This document shows positions 8,652 through 17,436 of a stretch of DNA of 64,000 nt, piece after piece (within the stretch, counting starts at the first letter, position 1; each line of letters opens with the position of its first letter). Origin of the DNA: Methanomicrobiales archaeon HGW-Methanomicrobiales-1 (lineage in GTDB: Archaea; Halobacteriota; Methanomicrobia; Methanomicrobiales; Methanospirillaceae); the NCBI GenBank assembly GCA_002839675.1, contig PGYM01000004.1, positions 62,001-126,000 on the forward strand, read 5' to 3'. The position numbers and the translations under genes were made by a program. The notes under the pieces are model-generated. The model saw nothing but the letters and a program-made list of their open reading frames with translations, was not told the DNA's origin and did no database searches.

Positions 8652-11600
8652 TTGATTCGCATTGTTTATGTCGACGATGAACCCGGCCTTCTTGAAATAG
8701 GTAAACTCTTCTTGGAATGGGATGGTCAGTTCAGCGTCGATACATTTACCTCTGCTTTTGACTGCCTTTCCCACCTCACATCGGAGAACTACGATGCCAT
8801 CATCTCCGATTACCAGATGCCGGATATGAACGGGATCGAATTCTTAAAAAAGATCCGCTCGTCCGGTAATACCATTCCGTTTATCCTCTTCACCGGCAGG
8901 GGCCGGGAGGAGGTGGTCATCCAGGCATTAAATGAAGGAGCAGATTTTTATCTCCAGAAAGGCGGCGCGGCAAAACCCCAGTTCGCCGAGCTTGCGCACA
9001 AAGTCCACCAGGCAGTAAAACAGAAACTGGCCGAAAAGGCACTGCGGGAGAGCGAGACGCAACTCCGGGCAACACTCGAATCCACCACAGATGGTATCCT
9101 TGCTGTCGACAATTCCGGCAAGGTGCTGCAGATCAGCCCGCAGTTCGCCAGGATCTGGCATATTCCCCCGCATATCATAGAGCATAACGATGACAAGGCA
9201 TTGCAGGATTTCGTGCTGAACCAGCTGACAGACCCCGATGCAGTTCTCCGGAAAGTCAAGTCACTTTACGGTTCAGATGCCGCGGACACCGACACGCTCA
9301 CCTTAAGGGACGGCCGGGTGATCGAACGGCATTCTTTCCCCATGATCATGGACGGTGCCCGTATCGGCCGGGTCTGGTCCTTCCGTGAAGTCACCGAGAG
9401 AAAACAGGCCGAAGAAGCACTCAGGGAAAGCCAGGAAGAACTCAGTACCATTCTTAATGCGGCACAAGTCGGCATCGTACTCATAGATGCAGAATCACAT
9501 ACGATACTCCGGGCAAATCCGAAGGCTCTCTCCCTCATAGGGGCATCAGAAAGTGATGTAGCCGGTACCATCTGCCACACATTCATTTGCCCGACCCAAC
9601 GGGGAAAGTGCCCGGTAACCGATCTCGGTCACGATATCAATGCCTCAGAACGGGTCCTTCTTACTAAGAATGGCAAAAAAATACCCATCATCAAGACGGT
9701 TGTCCTGACACAGATCGGCAACCGGAAAGTCCTGGTGGAATCCTTTTTTGATATCACCGATCTCAAAGAGGCAGAACAAAAACTACTCCAGAAGAATGAA
9801 GAGATCCATACTGCATTTGAACAGCTCACCTCTGCTGAAGAAGAACTCCGGCAGAATTATGACAAACTCAGTAAAAATGAACAGGCGTTACGGGAAAGTG
9901 AAGAGATGTTCCGGGCTCTTGTTGAGCACTCGCTTGACAGCATCGTGATCACAGATTTTACCGGCACGATTCTCTTTGCAAACAGGACAACAGGACTTAT
10001 TGTAGACAGAACAGATTATGAGGCATTGATCGGGAGGAACGTGCTGGAATTTGTCGATCCGGTATCAAAGGCAGACATGCATCGTGATTTCAGTATCGCT
10101 GCGATGGGTGTCGATGCCTACCTAGTCCACTATAAAATCATCACAGAAACAAAACGGGAGATCTGGGTCGAGTGCATAGGAAAGAAAATCCAGTTCAGGA
10201 ACACAGCAGCCATGCTGATATCCATACGGGATGTTACAAAACGCCGGAGAGATGAGGAGTTATTACGGGAATCAGAGAACAAATTTGCCACCGTCTTCAG
10301 GAGCAGCCCGGTTGCGCTCACGCTCGTATCGGCAACGGATGGGACATTTGTCGATGTCAATGATGCATTTCTGGCCAGTACCGGGTATTCCCTCGATGAA
10401 GTGATTGGCAGGACACCAAAAGCCCTGGGGATTTTTGTTGACAGGAATGAACACGAAAAGCTGGCCTCCGCCATTAAGGAAAAGCAACGCGTGTTCGGCC
10501 TTGAACTGAAGTGCCGGACAAAAACCGGGGAGATCCAAACCTGCCTGTTCTCCTCCGGCATTATCCTGATGGGAGGAAAACCTCACATCCTCTCAACCGT
10601 TGAAAATGTTACCGAACGTAAAGCTGCAGAGATTTCCTTCCAGGCAATGGTCAGGACCATGGCAGTTACAACCGGGATTAATTCTCTCCAGAAGATTACG
10701 GAAAATGTCAGTACATGGCTGGGAGCCGAATGTGTCATGGTTGGCGAGATCCAGCCTGACAGAGAAACAGTCAAAGTCGTGTCCATGCTCCTTGATGGCA
10801 GGGAGATTTCAGATTTTTCCTATAAACTCAAGGGAACTCCCTGCGAAGATGTTGAGAAAATGGGATTCTGCTTCTATCCGGATAACGTCATCCAGCTCTT
10901 CCCGGAGAGCAGGGATCTTGTTGAGCTCAATATACGGGGATATATTGGCACTTCCCTGCAGAATTCCGCGGGACAGGTAATCGGCATTCTCTGCGCCCTC
11001 TTCCGTAACCCGGTAAAAGTCACGCCATCTCAGCAGGAGATCATGAGCATTATTGCGGTAAAAGCAGCAGCCGAGCTCGAGAGCACCCGGATGATGGCTG
11101 CACTCCGGGATAGCGAGGAGAGGTTCCGCATGCTGCTCCAGCAGGTTCCTACCGTAGCGGTCCAGGGCTACCGGATGGATGGTACAACGCACTACTGGAA
11201 CAAAGCGTCCGAAAACATTTACGGGTATACTGCGGAAGAAGCGAACGGCAGGAACCTGGTTGAACTGATCATTCCCCCGGAGATGCGGGAAGATGTCCGG
11301 GGCGCAATGAAGTACATGGCGGAGAGCGGCCAGCCTATCCCGGCATCAGAATTATCACTCATGCGAAAAAACGGGTCACGGGTTGAGGTGTTTTCCAGTC
11401 ACGCCATCGTCAAAACGGCACAATGCGAAAGGGAACTGTTCTGCATAGACATTGATCTTACCGAGCGCAAACAAGTGGAAAAGGCACTCCGCCAGGCAAA
11501 CAAAAAACTCAACCTGCTCTCCGGCATCACCCGGCATGATATCAGCAACCAGCTGATGGCACTGCAGAGTTACCTTTCCATGATAAAGATGAAGCAACCC

Positions 11601-12134
11601 GGGTCACCGCAGGATAAATATTACTTGAAAATCGCATCCGCTGCAGAGCGGATCTCGGCCATGATACGGTTCACCAAGGAGTACGAGTCGATTGGGGTCA
11701 CTGCCCCGGTCTGGCAGGAATGCCGGGCACTCGTGGACAATGCCGCAAAGGGGATCCCGCTCGGAAAGACCACCGTGGAAAATGATCTTCCTGCGGGCCT
11801 GGAGATTTACGCTGATCCGCTCATTGTTAAGGTCTGTTACAACCTCATCGACAATGCAGTACAGTACGGTGGGAAGATCACAACCATCCGGTTTTCCGGA
11901 GAGGAACGCAATGGCGATCATATCGTGATCTGCGAAGATGACGGGGACGGCGTGTTGATGGATGAGAAAGAACTGATCTTCGAACGGGGTTTTGGCAAGA
12001 ATACCGGACTTGGTTTGGCTTTATCAAGGGAGATTCTTGATATTACCGGCGTCACGATCCGTGAGACGGGCGAGCCGGGTAAGGGGGCACGGTTTGAGCT
12101 GACTATTCCCAAAGCGGCATCCCGGTTTGCTTAA
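8652..12134 (+). CDS. Hybrid sensor kinase: REC-PAS(2)-PAS(2)-GAF-PAS-kinase
   Basis: This 1160-residue protein is predicted cytoplasmic, with no TM segment. It starts at TTG 8652 (MIRIVYVDDEPGLLEIGKL); an ATG eight bases upstream hits a stop. The receiver domain is about 1-125, with the phospho-acceptor Asp in SDYQMPDMNG (about D53) and a Lys in LQKGG. PAS domains lie near 131-255, 256-375 (with the Cys-rich CPTQRGKCPVTD), 415-535, 540-655 and 820-940. A GAF domain is near 660-815, and a coiled coil near 375-412. The kinase core has H-box ITRHDISNQL, N-box LIDNAVQYGG, DDGDGV and GFGKNTGLGLALSREIL. The N-terminal receiver means it can be a phosphorelay target as well as a kinase. Confidence 0.9.
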   Translation: MIRIVYVDDEPGLLEIGKLFLEWDGQFSVDTFTSAFDCLSHLTSENYDAIISDYQMPDMNGIEFLKKIRSSGNTIPFILFTGRGREEVVIQALNEGADFYLQKGGAAKPQFAELAHKVHQAVKQKLAEKALRESETQLRATLESTTDGILAVDNSGKVLQISPQFARIWHIPPHIIEHNDDKALQDFVLNQLTDPDAVLRKVKSLYGSDAADTDTLTLRDGRVIERHSFPMIMDGARIGRVWSFREVTERKQAEEALRESQEELSTILNAAQVGIVLIDAESHTILRANPKALSLIGASESDVAGTICHTFICPTQRGKCPVTDLGHDINASERVLLTKNGKKIPIIKTVVLTQIGNRKVLVESFFDITDLKEAEQKLLQKNEEIHTAFEQLTSAEEELRQNYDKLSKNEQALRESEEMFRALVEHSLDSIVITDFTGTILFANRTTGLIVDRTDYEALIGRNVLEFVDPVSKADMHRDFSIAAMGVDAYLVHYKIITETKREIWVECIGKKIQFRNTAAMLISIRDVTKRRRDEELLRESENKFATVFRSSPVALTLVSATDGTFVDVNDAFLASTGYSLDEVIGRTPKALGIFVDRNEHEKLASAIKEKQRVFGLELKCRTKTGEIQTCLFSSGIILMGGKPHILSTVENVTERKAAEISFQAMVRTMAVTTGINSLQKITENVSTWLGAECVMVGEIQPDRETVKVVSMLLDGREISDFSYKLKGTPCEDVEKMGFCFYPDNVIQLFPESRDLVELNIRGYIGTSLQNSAGQVIGILCALFRNPVKVTPSQQEIMSIIAVKAAAELESTRMMAALRDSEERFRMLLQQVPTVAVQGYRMDGTTHYWNKASENIYGYTAEEANGRNLVELIIPPEMREDVRGAMKYMAESGQPIPASELSLMRKNGSRVEVFSSHAIVKTAQCERELFCIDIDLTERKQVEKALRQANKKLNLLSGITRHDISNQLMALQSYLSMIKMKQPGSPQDKYYLKIASAAERISAMIRFTKEYESIGVTAPVWQECRALVDNAAKGIPLGKTTVENDLPAGLEIYADPLIVKVCYNLIDNAVQYGGKITTIRFSGEERNGDHIVICEDDGDGVLMDEKELIFERGFGKNTGLGLALSREILDITGVTIRETGEPGKGARFELTIPKAASRFA

Positions 12135-12180
12135 ACGCAACCGGACACAATAACAAAAAAACCCTGAAAAATATCCCGGC

Positions 12181-13593
12181 TTATTGCAGATGCTGAAAAT
12201 TCTTCCGCAGTTCATTTTCTATTGCAATCAGCTGTTCGTACGCAGCGCTCAGCTCATCGTTCTTTTTCCTCAGTTCCAGTTCTGCGGTCTTCCTGCTGGT
12301 GATATCTTCGAGAGATTCAACGGCTCCGATGATTTCTCCCTCCCGGTTTTTGATAAAACCCGCCGTGAAACGAAGCCATTTTCCCACCTGCCCCATATCC
12401 GGGAAGAAATCCGTTGCTTCATAGGCATCTTCGATGAGGACCGATTTCGCATACTTGTCCCGGTAGCATGCCGGAATATCATCCATTGCGCTCTCCACGA
12501 GAAGATCCGAAAGGCATGGACGCCGGGAAGGATAGAACGCTCGCCAGTGTTCATCGGTCCCGATCATCTCATCTGCCGCGATACCGCTGTACATGGCGAG
12601 TGCACGGTTCCAGTAGAGGATCTTGTGATCGCGGTTGATCACGAACTGCGGTATCGGGGATTCCTGGATGATCGCGTTCAGGGTAGTCTCCTTTTCTTCA
12701 AGAGTCCCTTGGCTTATTGCAAGATCATTATAACTGGATCTCAGCTCCTCTTCTGCTGCGGTCAGCTGTTCATACGCTGCATACAGCTCATCATTCTTTA
12801 TCTTCAGTTCCAGTTCTGCCGTTTTCCGTTCAGTGATATCCCTGCCAACCGACTGGTATTCAACAATCGTGCCGGTTTCATCGAAGATTGCCCGGTCACT
12901 CCACTGGTGGTGCCGGAAAGAACCGTCCGGTAAAATAACCCGGTGCTCTATGGTTGCTACCGGACTGTCCCGGGTCAGGGATGCGAAATGCGAGCTGATT
13001 TTCCCGCCTTCATCTTCCGGGATCCGGGGGATGAACCGGTGACCGATGGTCCTTTCCACCTGTAGCCCAAAATGCCGGCAATAGGCATTGTTCACGAAAT
13101 TGTGGGTTCCATCCGGCCTGAACCGGCAGATAAATTCAGTCTGGTCCTCGACCACATTCCGGAACCGTTCTTCACTAACCTTCAGAGCCCGCTCTGCACG
13201 TCGTTTCTCAACAGCCCGTATAATTTTATGACTGAGTTCCCGGAATTGTGATTGAATATCGGTTCCCTTCTGGACATAATAGTCCGCACCGGCATCGAAT
13301 GCCTGGATAACAATTTCTTCCCGCCCTTTGCCGGTAAAAAGAATGAAGGGGAGATCGGGATATTGGGATCGGACTTTTTTGAGCAGCGCGATTCCATCCA
13401 TTTCCGGCATCTGGTAATCGGAGATGATACCATCGTAATCCCTCTTTTTTAGCAGGGCGAGTACTTCTATTGAAGAGGGCGTGGTTTCAATAGCAAACAG
13501 ACCATCGTGTTCAAGGAATTTTTTTCCCAGATCCAGAAGGGCCGGTTCATCATCAACATAGAGAACGGAAATACGATTACTGGGCACCGGCAC
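12181..13593 (-). CDS. REC-PAS-PAS protein ending in a coiled coil, no output domain
   Basis: It has a receiver domain at about 1-125 (ISVLYVDDEPALLDLGKKFL; acceptor Asp in SDYQMPEMDG). PAS domains follow at about 130-255 and 300-425, each followed by a signalling coiled coil ('NDELYAAYEQLTAAEEELR', 'NDELSAAYEQLIAIENELR'). The protein stops at 'NFQHLQ', exactly where paralogues continue into another PAS or a kinase. It is therefore either a truncated kinase or a dedicated phospho-accepting sensor. I chose the GTG at 13593 because AGGTG sits six bases upstream; a GTG at 13602 is also open. It converges with the kinase at 8652-12134. Confidence 0.85.
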   Translation of the reverse strand: MPVPSNRISVLYVDDEPALLDLGKKFLEHDGLFAIETTPSSIEVLALLKKRDYDGIISDYQMPEMDGIALLKKVRSQYPDLPFILFTGKGREEIVIQAFDAGADYYVQKGTDIQSQFRELSHKIIRAVEKRRAERALKVSEERFRNVVEDQTEFICRFRPDGTHNFVNNAYCRHFGLQVERTIGHRFIPRIPEDEGGKISSHFASLTRDSPVATIEHRVILPDGSFRHHQWSDRAIFDETGTIVEYQSVGRDITERKTAELELKIKNDELYAAYEQLTAAEEELRSSYNDLAISQGTLEEKETTLNAIIQESPIPQFVINRDHKILYWNRALAMYSGIAADEMIGTDEHWRAFYPSRRPCLSDLLVESAMDDIPACYRDKYAKSVLIEDAYEATDFFPDMGQVGKWLRFTAGFIKNREGEIIGAVESLEDITSRKTAELELRKKNDELSAAYEQLIAIENELRKNFQHLQ

Positions 13594-13759
13594 GTAAAAC
13601 ACCTAAAAAACGCAAAGAAACAGCCAATTCATCGCATGCCAGTCATGATACCGAAAGATTCGGACGCAGGATAATTTTTTATTTTCTTCATATTATTCAT
13701 CGGATAGCAAACCAGGATAACCCGAAGATTATACCATTAAACAAAATTTGTTTATCTGC

Positions 13760-13768
13760 TATATAAAT
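13760..13768 (+). promoter_or_regulatory. TATA box for the HTH-PAS gene
   Basis: The tatataaat run within an otherwise A/T-rich stretch (13741-13800) is a strong archaeal TATA match. A start about 25-27 bases downstream would give a leader of about 80 bases before the GTG at 13873. The leader contains two very short open frames, listed separately. Confidence 0.5.
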
Positions 13769-13802
13769 TTTTATACATTTGATTATCAAAAGCATATACA
13801 CT

Positions 13803-13861
13803 ATGATTATTTCAGGAACGGAGGATTACTTCTAGTGATTATCCGGCATCTGCCAGACTGA
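13803..13861 (+). other. Two overlapping micro-ORFs in the leader of the HTH-PAS gene
   Basis: ATG at 13803 opens a ten-codon frame ending TAG at 13835. The overlapping GTG at 13835 (TAGTG) opens an eight-codon frame ending TGA at 13861, twelve bases before the main GTG. GGAGG at 13820-13824 is placed to serve the second frame. This could be a translational leader or coincidence; only reading frames and a ribosome-binding-like motif are seen. Confidence 0.25.
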
Positions 13862-13872
13862 CAATTGACGGA

Positions 13873-16500
13873 GTGAGTATTCTGGACGAGAAACATTACC
13901 GGAATATTATTGGCCTTTTAAAAGAAGCGCAGAAAGGGCTGACTATCGAAGAAATATCAAAAAAACTGAACCTGAGCAGAATCACCACAACAAAATATCT
14001 CAATTCCCTCTTCGCTTCCGGCCAGGTGAATATGAGAAAACTCGGCCCGGCAAAAGTATTCACCCTCTCAGCAAGACTGCCGGTGGAACAGATCCTCAAC
14101 CAGTCATCGGACCTGATCCTTATTCTTAACGAATCTTACATCATCAGGCAGGTCAGCGAATCCTTCCTTCTGGCATTTGGGATCAGTAAAGATCAGCTGG
14201 AAAACCAGAATATCGATACAACAGTCATCGGCCCTGACCTGATCGACCGGATCCGGGATCCCGTAAAACAGGCAATGGCGGGAAAAGAGTCTGTTGTCAA
14301 CGCGTGGATTCCGGTACAGAAAGAGAGGAGGGCATTTCGTATCCGGGTAATCCCTCTTGCTTTTGGCTGGGGAGATAAAGGGGTCGCGGTCATGCTTGAG
14401 GATCGGACAGAAGAGATCCTGGCACAGGAAGAAAACGCCCTGCTTGCCGATCTGCTCAACGACTCCCCGGCAGCCATTATTGTTTCCGATTTTGAGGGTA
14501 ATTTTCTCTACTCAAACAAAAAAAATCTCGATCTGCATGGATATTCGCAGAGCGAGTTCCTGAACCTGAACATCTCCCATATCGGTACCCCGGAGTCTGA
14601 AAAACTTAAGGACGGACTTTTTAAGGAACTTAAAAAAGCGGGTGAATTATCATTTGAAGTGGTTCATTTCCGGAAAGACGGGGAGCAAATCCCGCTCGAA
14701 GTTCATGCGAAAATGGCAACGTGGGGAGATCGGGACGTAAGCATCGGTATTGCCACCGATATATCCGAGCGAAAACAGGCAGAACGCGCCTTAAAGGAAA
14801 GTGAACGCAGATTTGCTGACATCATCGATTTTCTTCCCGATGCCACGCTGGTCGTGAACAGAAAAGGCACGGTCATCGCCTGGAATCGCGCCATTGAAGA
14901 GTTCACCGGGGTCAAAGCCGGAGAGATTGTGGGAAAAGGGGATTATGCCTATGCAACTGCCATGTACGGGGAGCGCCGGCCGTTCCTTCTTGATCTTATC
15001 TTCCAGAATGATCCGGATGTGCAGAAACACTACCGTCACTTCAGTAAAAAGGGAAATACCATTACGGCAGAAACTACCCTGACCCCTCCCAGAGCCGAAA
15101 AACGGCTTGCCTGGCTGAAAGCTTCTCCGTTGTATGACAAGGACGGCAGGATTACCGGGGCGATAGAATCCATCCGGGATATTACCGATCTCAAACGGGC
15201 AGAAGAAGAATTGCGCGAATCGGAACACAAATTTGCCACGGTCTTCCGGAGCAACCCGGTTGCACTTACGCTTGTATCGGCAACGGATGGAGTATTTGTC
15301 GAAGTTAATGACGCATTTTTAACACGTACCGGGTATGCCCGGAAGGAAGTAATCGGCAAAACCTCCGGGGAACTGGGAATTTTTGCCGAGGATGGAAAAT
15401 ATGGAGAGATGGTCTCCCGGCTAAAAACCCGGCAGCACATCCATGGCATGGAATTGCGGTGCCGGATAAAATCCGGCGAAATCCGGACCTGCCGGTTTTC
15501 AGCCAGTGTTATTGTCATGAGCGGCGGGCCCTACATTCTCTCTACGGTAGAAGATATCACCCAACGAAAAATGGCAGAGGAGGCCCGGCAGCAACAAACA
15601 CAGGGGCTTGCAACCCTCAATGCACTGGCAATAGATCTGGCATCGATGCCGTCAGGTGAACCGTGTGAAAAGATCATTTTGAAAACGCTCATGAAAATGT
15701 CCGGCGCTGTTGCGACATGGTTTTCCCACTATGACCCGGTGGACCGTTCGCTCCGGGTAAGCGATATGGAAATTGCGCCGGGCATGATGGAAAAAGTTGT
15801 CCATCTGCTGGGCAAACGGCCTTATGATATGCGGATACCGCTGAACGATAAGATGTACCGGGAGATTACCCGGGATATCGTGGGTAAGAGAAGGACCCTG
15901 ACCGAGATCAGTTTCGGGCAGATCCCGCCCGTTGTCAGCGCAGCGATCCAGAAAATGGCTGGCGTTGATCGGTTCATTGGCATTGCATGTATTATCGAGG
16001 GGCAGCTGTACGGTGCCTCGGTTCTGGCAATGAAAGCCGGCCAGCCGGATCCGTCGACCGAACTTCTCGAATCTTTTTCTCATATCGTGGCCGTTTCGCT
16101 CCGCAGGCGGCGTGCGGAAAATGCCCTTATGGATAGCGAGGAAAAATTCCGGGCGCTCTTTGAGAATGCAAACGACGGGATAATCGTCAATGAAATGACA
16201 CCGAAAGGACCCGGAAAATTCATCGATGCCAATGATGAGGCATGCCGGATCCTTGGCATGACCCGCGAAGAGATGCAGGATATACGCCTTGTCGATCTCG
16301 ACACTCCCGAAATGAAAGAGCGGGCTCCTGTTATTTACCAGGAAATTAAAAGAAACAACCGGGCTGTGTTCCAGACCAATTACCGGACAAAAGACAACCG
16401 GGAAAAAATCCTTGATATCAGTGTCAGTCTTTTCGATCTCAACGGGCGCCCGACCATGCTGTCGGTAATCCGCGAGATCACCGGACGCAAGGCCACGTAA
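13873..16500 (+). CDS. HTH-PAS(4)-GAF-PAS regulatory protein, no kinase domain
   Basis: This is 875 residues from GTG 13873. The first 75 residues form a winged helix (KGLTIEEISKKLNLSRITTT, wing 'VNMRKLGPAKVFTLS'). PAS domains follow at about 78-190, 195-305, 310-445 and 450-565. A GAF domain lies at about 570-735 and a last PAS at about 740-870, ending at 'IREITGRKAT'. There is no H-box or ATPase. The design suggests a one-component transcription factor sensing through PAS/GAF ligands, or one that partners with neighbouring kinases. Its fourth PAS is closely similar to the fourth PAS of the kinase at 8652. No TM segment is seen. Confidence 0.85.
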   Translation: MSILDEKHYRNIIGLLKEAQKGLTIEEISKKLNLSRITTTKYLNSLFASGQVNMRKLGPAKVFTLSARLPVEQILNQSSDLILILNESYIIRQVSESFLLAFGISKDQLENQNIDTTVIGPDLIDRIRDPVKQAMAGKESVVNAWIPVQKERRAFRIRVIPLAFGWGDKGVAVMLEDRTEEILAQEENALLADLLNDSPAAIIVSDFEGNFLYSNKKNLDLHGYSQSEFLNLNISHIGTPESEKLKDGLFKELKKAGELSFEVVHFRKDGEQIPLEVHAKMATWGDRDVSIGIATDISERKQAERALKESERRFADIIDFLPDATLVVNRKGTVIAWNRAIEEFTGVKAGEIVGKGDYAYATAMYGERRPFLLDLIFQNDPDVQKHYRHFSKKGNTITAETTLTPPRAEKRLAWLKASPLYDKDGRITGAIESIRDITDLKRAEEELRESEHKFATVFRSNPVALTLVSATDGVFVEVNDAFLTRTGYARKEVIGKTSGELGIFAEDGKYGEMVSRLKTRQHIHGMELRCRIKSGEIRTCRFSASVIVMSGGPYILSTVEDITQRKMAEEARQQQTQGLATLNALAIDLASMPSGEPCEKIILKTLMKMSGAVATWFSHYDPVDRSLRVSDMEIAPGMMEKVVHLLGKRPYDMRIPLNDKMYREITRDIVGKRRTLTEISFGQIPPVVSAAIQKMAGVDRFIGIACIIEGQLYGASVLAMKAGQPDPSTELLESFSHIVAVSLRRRRAENALMDSEEKFRALFENANDGIIVNEMTPKGPGKFIDANDEACRILGMTREEMQDIRLVDLDTPEMKERAPVIYQEIKRNNRAVFQTNYRTKDNREKILDISVSLFDLNGRPTMLSVIREITGRKAT

Positions 16501-16532
16501 TTGGCATTCCCTGCAATGTTCCGGAAATGATT

Positions 16533-16555
16533 CGGTCCGGGTCTTACCCGGGCCG
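16533..16555. repeat. 10-bp stem-loop between HTH-PAS and SET genes
   Basis: CGGTCCGGGT, loop CTT, ACCCGGGCCG pairs over ten bases with one T:G wobble, 33 bases after the HTH-PAS stop. It could end or process that transcript. No T-run follows. Confidence 0.45.
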
Positions 16556-16629
16556 GAAGTACGGTTACACCACAACGGACAAAAGGATTGAGCTCTTACA
16601 TTTTTGAAGTACCTTTAAAGAGCGTGTTC

Positions 16630-17223
16630 ATGATCACTCACAGCTGGCTGAATCCTCGTCTTGAGAAAGGATGTTCTGATACCCAGGGCTGCGGGATATT
16701 TGCACGGGCGGATATCCGAAAAGATGAGCGGCTGGCCATATTCGGCGGGAAAATAATGCTGATCGATGATATGTATCAGCTTCCGGTGAATATGCAGAGT
16801 TATACCATGCAGATCGAAGAGCGGTTTGTCCTGGGCCCTGCCGGCACTATACCGGAAGATACGGATTTTTTCAACCACAGCTGCGATCCCAACAGCGGTT
16901 TTAAGGGCCAGGTGTTTCTGGTTGCCATGCGGGATATCAGGGCCGGTGAGGAGATCACCTTTGATTACTGCATGACCGTTTCAGAATCAGGGGGAAGCGA
17001 TATGATCTTTGCCATGAATTGTGCGTGCGGTTCTCCCAAGTGCCGCAAAACGATTACCGAACAGGACTGGATGCTTCCCGTATTGCAGGACCGGTACAAA
17101 GGCTATTTCTCCCCGTATATCCAGGACAAGATAGAGGCAGCCAATCAAAAAAGGTATGGCGAACTGGTACAGGAGAATGTTATTGTCCCGGAAGAGGCAG
17201 AAGCCGAACTGGTTTTACGGTGA
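16630..17223 (+). CDS. SET-domain protein-lysine methyltransferase
   Basis: This is 197 residues from the ATG at 16630 (MITHSWLNPRLEKG). The hallmark SET motifs are present: an N-terminal 'GCGIFARADIRKDE', the pseudoknot core 'FFNHSCDPNSGF' (about 80-91) and 'GEEITFDYC'. A Cys-rich post-SET motif CACGSPKCRK completes the SAM/substrate site. Archaeal SET proteins are uncommon; one in Methanosarcina methylates the chromatin protein MC1. The target here is unknown. It lies among sensor genes on the same strand. An alternative start at 16588 adds 14 residues without SET similarity. Confidence 0.88.
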   Translation: MITHSWLNPRLEKGCSDTQGCGIFARADIRKDERLAIFGGKIMLIDDMYQLPVNMQSYTMQIEERFVLGPAGTIPEDTDFFNHSCDPNSGFKGQVFLVAMRDIRAGEEITFDYCMTVSESGGSDMIFAMNCACGSPKCRKTITEQDWMLPVLQDRYKGYFSPYIQDKIEAANQKRYGELVQENVIVPEEAEAELVLR

Positions 17224-17436
17224 TGCTATACATTGAAACGGTGAAACGCCAGACAACAGGAACCGCATTTCCGGAGAGAGTTTTTCCTTTTCCGGGCCCG
17301 GCCCAACACAACGTAAGGCTACATCAGGGCAGTCGGACCGGCACACCCGGTTCACGAGCATTTTAACCGCGAGAAGTATTATTATTACCCGCATCCCAAG
17401 AACAATCACTTCGTACTAAATCAGGTGTCTGCCGGT

